Origin: Botryllus schlosseri
Lineage: Eukaryota > Chordata > Ascidiacea > Stolidobranchia > Styelidae
Direction of reading: 5' to 3'
Length of the DNA: 22,201 nt
Assembly: GCA_000444245.1 (NCBI GenBank)
Contig: ATSW01000455.1
Coordinates: forward strand, 1-22,201
The notes under the pieces were generated by a model. The model was given only the letters and a program-made list of their open reading frames with translations. It had not been told where the DNA came from and searched no databases. The translations under genes were made by a program, and so were the position numbers. Positions 19,571 through 22,201 of this stretch are shown here, one piece after another (position 1 is the stretch's first letter; every line of letters starts with the position of its first letter).

Positions 19571-19689
19571 TTGCGTCGCTGCCCGGGACGATAAAAGGCG
19601 AATCAAATGTTTCGTTCCACTGGTTCCGGCAGAAAGGGAATGAATGCACGACGGATTTCGATAGCAATACTGTGGTAAATGGCGATAAG
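19571..19689 (+). CDS. unit 3 exon: Ig D1, strands B-E
   Basis: The acceptor after catgtgtttcgaag (19570) is moderate; donor gtgcgg at 19690; phase 1 in, phase 0 out. It reads ASLPGTIKGE, then NVSFHWFRQKGNEC, with the strand-C Trp and an N-glycosylation motif (NVS). The frame stays open to 19755 if the donor is not used. A better pyrimidine tract ends at 19527, but an in-frame stop lies between it and the domain. Confidence 0.6.
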
Positions 19690-19820
19690 GTGCGGTGTCG
19701 GACATATATTACCGAGATTTGCTATAGCTCTGTTACAGATTACGACAATTATTAGCGAAGGGAACCATGTTTTGAGTCAGTAAAGTCCTCTTGAAATTAC
19801 TGTCACGGCTCTATTTTCAG

Positions 19821-19926
19821 ATCCAATTTATAAGTGGCGATTTCCAGAACGCGGGCCTGTACGTCTGCATGGCGTACTTCAACGACAAGAAAATAATCTT
19901 GAGAAAGTTTGACGTGTGTGTTACTC
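19821..19926 (+). CDS. unit 3 exon: Ig D1, strands F-G
   Basis: Acceptor ggctctattttcag (19820) and donor gtaagt (19927) are both strong; phase 0 in, phase 1 out. It contains GDFQNAGLYVCMAYFNDKK, a clear D-x-x-x-G-x-Y-x-C-like Ig F strand. This is the most convincing single Ig signature in the window. Confidence 0.8.
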
Positions 19927-20007
19927 GTAAGTGTGCCGTAGAAGATCTATACTCATGGTCCATATGTTCTTAACCGGTATGCAGCAATACCCAAGTGTCC
20001 CGTTTAG

Positions 20008-20246
20008 TATGCCCAGCGTCTATACCGGTGTCTCGGGATAATGAGGTTGTTGTTTGGGTATCCACGGTGTTTCGAATATCGGTATGATGTAAATGACCAT
20101 ACTAGTCGAAAACACCATGAATACCAAATCAACAGCAACTATAATATTCTCGTCTACACCGGATGGATATTTCTTAATATAATTACTGAATTGACGACTT
20201 CTGGCAATTTCCACTTTCTTTCCGACTTTTGCAAGACACCTCTCAG
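20008..20246 (+). CDS. unit 3 exon: D1-D2 linker and B strand of D2
   Basis: After acceptor gtttag (20007) the frame is open for 79 codons to donor gtagtc (20247), phase 2 out. The last part, ELTTSGNFHFLSDFCKTPL, aligns with the LPV...C segment before D2 in IL1R1 and with SFRHLPVSQFC of unit 2. The first part is not well conserved, and the phase at its start does not match the gtaagt donor of the previous exon. Confidence 0.45.
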
Positions 20247-20307
20247 GTAGTCTTACGGCTAGGCGATAATGAGTCATTGCAATTCTAATGACGTTGATTT
20301 TGTCTAG

Positions 20308-20430
20308 CTTTTCTCAAAATGTGTGGGTACTGGGTAGTATTTATTTCAAACCATGTGACATTGCGACTCATGGGTGGAATATTCCCAATAATCACCTGGA
20401 CACGACTAAACTGAAATTAGATGCGTTGCT
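20308..20430 (+). CDS. unit 3 exon: middle of Ig D2
   Basis: Acceptor gattttgtctag (20307) and donor gtgagt (20431); phase 2 on both sides and in agreement with the previous exon (split codon Ser). It reads FSQNVWVLGSIYFKPCDIAT, with a strand-C Trp and then a Cys in the place of the Cys in WYKDCKP of IL1R1 D2, and ends TTKLKLDAL, an E-strand pattern. The frame runs on five bases past the donor to a stop. Confidence 0.65.
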
Positions 20431-20569
20431 GTGAGTTCTGAATTGCGAATGTGATACGGAACATGGCTAGACCCAAACCAGGTGCATTGTTGTGACAAAA
20501 TCGACAGGACATGGTTCGACGCGCTGCGATTGTTCCTATAATCATGATGGTTTTCGCAATACACTAGGG

Positions 20570-21342
20570 CAGTGGTTCCCAACCTTTTCCCACCCGCGTA
20601 CCATTTCGAGGTTTTATGAAGTGCTCGCGTACCACCTACATAAGTTACGTGCGCCGGAGGCGGTCAAAACATGTTTCCGCCTTGTCGAGCTGTCGAAGGC
20701 TGTGAAACAGAAAAACAGTTTATGATTTCTGTAGTGGATCCATTTGGGATTCTTGTGGTCAACTATATTAAAACGGCGTTTGGTTAGGTAAGAATCCCAG
20801 TGCTTTACAACTAGATCTCTTTCCCGTGGGTCAGTGGTTCTCAAACTTTTTTAAACACGTCCTTCTTTTTGATAATGAAAAATTTCATGTTCCCCTTATC
20901 CTGATATCACAAAATCGCAAAGAGATAAATCAGAATCCTAGCCATCCCAACGGATGGTTTGATGGCATTAAAGGTTATAGCTATTGGTGGGAGAATTCCC
21001 AAATCTGAAATTGGAACAATAGACAGAGTAAACACCACAAGGTGGAGTTGATTCGCGCGGGGCGCGAAAAAAATTTCAGTTAGCTGTGACGTTGCGCACC
21101 TCTTCAACTGCTTTCACGCCGTCAATGGGGGCCCGCCCCCCAGTTTGATGACCACACGGACGTAGGCCGTCAATGGTGGGATTGACCTATCCACGACGAC
21201 GGCTTCAAAAAACTAAAAATCAACCCCACCTGAAGTAATAACTCCCTTCGGTCGAAATAAAAATACAGAATCTACTCGCGTACCACCTGGATAACCTTCG
21301 CGTACCACCAGTGGTACGCGTACCACAGGTTGGGAATCACTG
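20570..21342. mobile_element. hAT element, 773 bp, inserted in a coding exon, perfect 8-bp target duplication
   Basis: Ends CAGTGGTTCCCAACCT and AGGTTGGGAATCACTG pair at 15 of 16 positions, flanked by identical cactaggg copies (20562-20569 and 21343-21350). Gcgtaccacc motifs recur near both ends. No transposase ORF is present; the element is non-autonomous. A second hAT element sits inside it (20832 to about 21156). Identical duplications argue for a recent insertion relative to 18621-18794. Confidence 0.92.
20832..21156. mobile_element. hAT MITE nested in the 773-bp hAT element
   Basis: The left end is CAGTGGTTCTCAAACTTTT; the right end is a decayed cagtttgatgaccac. The interior shares blocks with 18621-18794 (cccttatc, catcccaacgg, gctttcacgcc), marking one family with a longer interior here. 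The target duplication could not be identified, so the exact right border is uncertain. Confidence 0.6.
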
Positions 21343-21565
21343 CACTAGGGCTATTTCGGAGGCGTAGTGTTATACATTATGGTGCGGGAATATCTGTTTC
21401 ATCTCAACCAAACTATCGCAGCACTTTGCTTTCGCAAAAGTATTGGTCGGTCTGGCTAATTTCTTTCATCACCTCATTGGGTTAGCGCCCGATCAGCCTC
21501 TTGGTATTTTTTTCATTTCCCACTACATGCCGCATGGGTAACGAAATGATTACTTCTCACGACAG

Positions 21566-21702
21566 GTCGGCATACTCTGAATAGAAACTTGAGTTTTACC
21601 TGCAATGCCGATAAAGCTCATCCAAACGGCATCGGCAAAATCACGTGCACCGTGAAATTGTCGATTACGCGGAGTGAAGCTGGTTACTTCTACTGGTATA
21701 AG
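21566..21702 (+). CDS. unit 3 exon: Ig D3, first half
   Basis: Acceptor acttctcacgacag (21565) and donor gtatac (21703); phase 1 in, phase 0 out, 137 bases, the same length and phases as unit 2 exon 2. It reads RHTLNRNLSFTCNADKAHPN (B strand with Cys) and ends EAGYFYWYK, with the strand-C Trp or an F-like strand. Confidence 0.65.
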
Positions 21703-21787
21703 GTATACGTGACACATTATTTGACGCATTGCAGATATATGATCATTAATTCTAGTTTGAATACCTTGTATTTGTACACATGAACAG

Positions 21788-21861
21788 GTAGCTGAGACAA
21801 GTGGTGAAATGAAAGAAGTCTGCCATGATTACTCGAAACCAAGCAGAATTACCTGTTCTGA
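21788..21861 (+). CDS. unit 3 exon: Ig D3, middle
   Basis: Acceptor acatgaacag (21787) and donor gtaagt (21862); phase 0 in, matching the previous exon, and phase 2 out. It encodes VAETSGEMKEVCHDYSKPSR followed by ITCS. The EVCHDY stretch is reminiscent of the EDHCYR and ADHCAV stretches in the D3 exons of units 1 and 2. It is too short to stand out without the splice signals. Confidence 0.55.
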
Positions 21862-21955
21862 GTAAGTCTTAACGTTTGCAGTAGAAAACGTGATGTATAG
21901 GCTACCCCACCAGATTTCAATGCCCAAAACTTTCCGCAATACCTCCGGGTAATAG

Positions 21956-22051
21956 GCAAATCGCCATGCAGTTTGAAGACATCTGCAATGTTACAAAAAC
22001 GGTAACGAATTGCCTCGTATACGGCCAGTATAAATGTACACTTGTACAGTA
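21956..22051 (+). CDS. unit 3 exon (tentative): end of Ig D3
   Basis: After acceptor gggtaatag (21955), phase 2 in, the frame reads QIAMQFEDICNVTKT and CLVYGQYKC before a stop at 22052. Possible donors are gtaacg (22003) and gtacag (about 22046). No TM helix is present before the window ends, so the membrane and TIR exons, if any, lie outside. Confidence 0.3.
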
Positions 22052-22201
22052 GGGGTCTTCCAAAATGCCCTTTTTCTCAAATCGTACTGGCTACTTGATA
22101 AAATTGTTAGGTTACCTAATTTAAGCCTACATACCAAATTTGGTTCAATTCCAACCAGTAGCCGCATTGCTACAGGAGAAGAAAGTTTCTATTTATTATA
22201 T

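Larger units (their letters stand above)
20482..21381 (+). pseudogene. unit 3 exon (end of D2, start of D3) interrupted by a hAT element
   Basis: The left part 20482-20569 begins, after acceptor aaaccag, with CIVVTKSTGHGSTRCDC (F strand of D2) and is open up to the insertion. The right part 21351-21381 continues in the same frame once the element (20570-21342) and one copy of the duplication are left out, giving LFRRRSVIHY and a phase 1 donor gtgcgg (21382). The exon is then 119 bases, phase 2 in and phase 1 out, fitting both neighbours. Its start at the D2 Cys matches unit 2 exon 17236-17421. The inserted 781 bases are not a multiple of three and contain stops. Confidence 0.6.
19571..22051 (+). 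pseudogene. unit 3: IL-1R-like three-Ig ectodomain, one exon split by a hAT insertion
   Basis: Candidate exons: 19571-19689, 19821-19926, 20008-20246, 20308-20430, 20482-20569 plus 21351-21381, 21566-21702, 21788-21861 and about 21956-22051. Phases agree at all joins except 19926 to 20008 (1 versus 0), where an alternative donor gtgtgt would restore phase. Ig hallmarks follow the D1, D2, D3 order. A TM helix and TIR domain would lie beyond 22201. As it stands the fifth exon is interrupted by 20570-21342, so this haplotype should not make the full receptor unless the insert is skipped or spliced out. The 5' end is unclear; it may share unit 2's signal exon or use 19207. Confidence 0.6.

Overview
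The window looks like nuclear DNA from an invertebrate deuterostome, with a tunicate-like chordate as my best guess. The reasons are spliced genes with GT-AG introns, many of them short, A+T-rich non-coding DNA, many small hAT-type DNA transposons, a tRNA-derived SINE, and a cluster of immunoglobulin/TIR receptors of the interleukin-1 receptor (IL-1R) type. Nothing looks bacterial. The species is inference; no diagnostic sequence was recognised.

Three IL-1R-like units lie head to tail on the + strand. Unit 1 (2229-7207) is the 3' part of a receptor gene: the end of a third Ig-like domain, one transmembrane helix, a complete TIR domain split over four exons, and a basic tail. All six exons join in phase with no stop. 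The signal peptide and first Ig domains must lie before base 1. Unit 2 (16079-18912, perhaps to 19122) begins with a signal-peptide exon directly behind a splice acceptor. It encodes three Ig-like domains, but its D1/D2 part changes frame and holds stops, and no transmembrane or TIR exon follows. Unit 3 (19571 to about 22051) is another three-Ig ectodomain that runs towards the right edge. One of its coding exons is split by a 773-bp hAT element with a perfect 8-bp target duplication. Without the insert and one duplication copy, the exon is open and has the right phase at both ends.

Layout: 1-2228, hAT-filled intron or intergenic DNA, including a 1.9-kb element (176-2099). 2229-7207, unit 1, with a possible solo LTR and an unexplained 211-codon ORF in its TM-to-TIR intron. 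7208-16078, about 8.9 kb with no gene I can support, holding a 4-base gap, a nested hAT pair (9126-10265 with 9632-10075 inside) and a tRNA-like SINE on the minus strand near 14948-15019. 16079-22201, units 2 and 3, with hAT insertions at 18621-18794 and 20570-21342.

Taken together this is a tandem family of IL-1R-like receptors in which one TIR-bearing member looks intact over the visible part and its downstream neighbours look like decaying, interrupted or possibly secreted ectodomain copies, with hAT elements as the main local source of disruption. Exon calls rest on splice signals, phase agreement and domain-like motifs read by eye; no search or RNA evidence was available.
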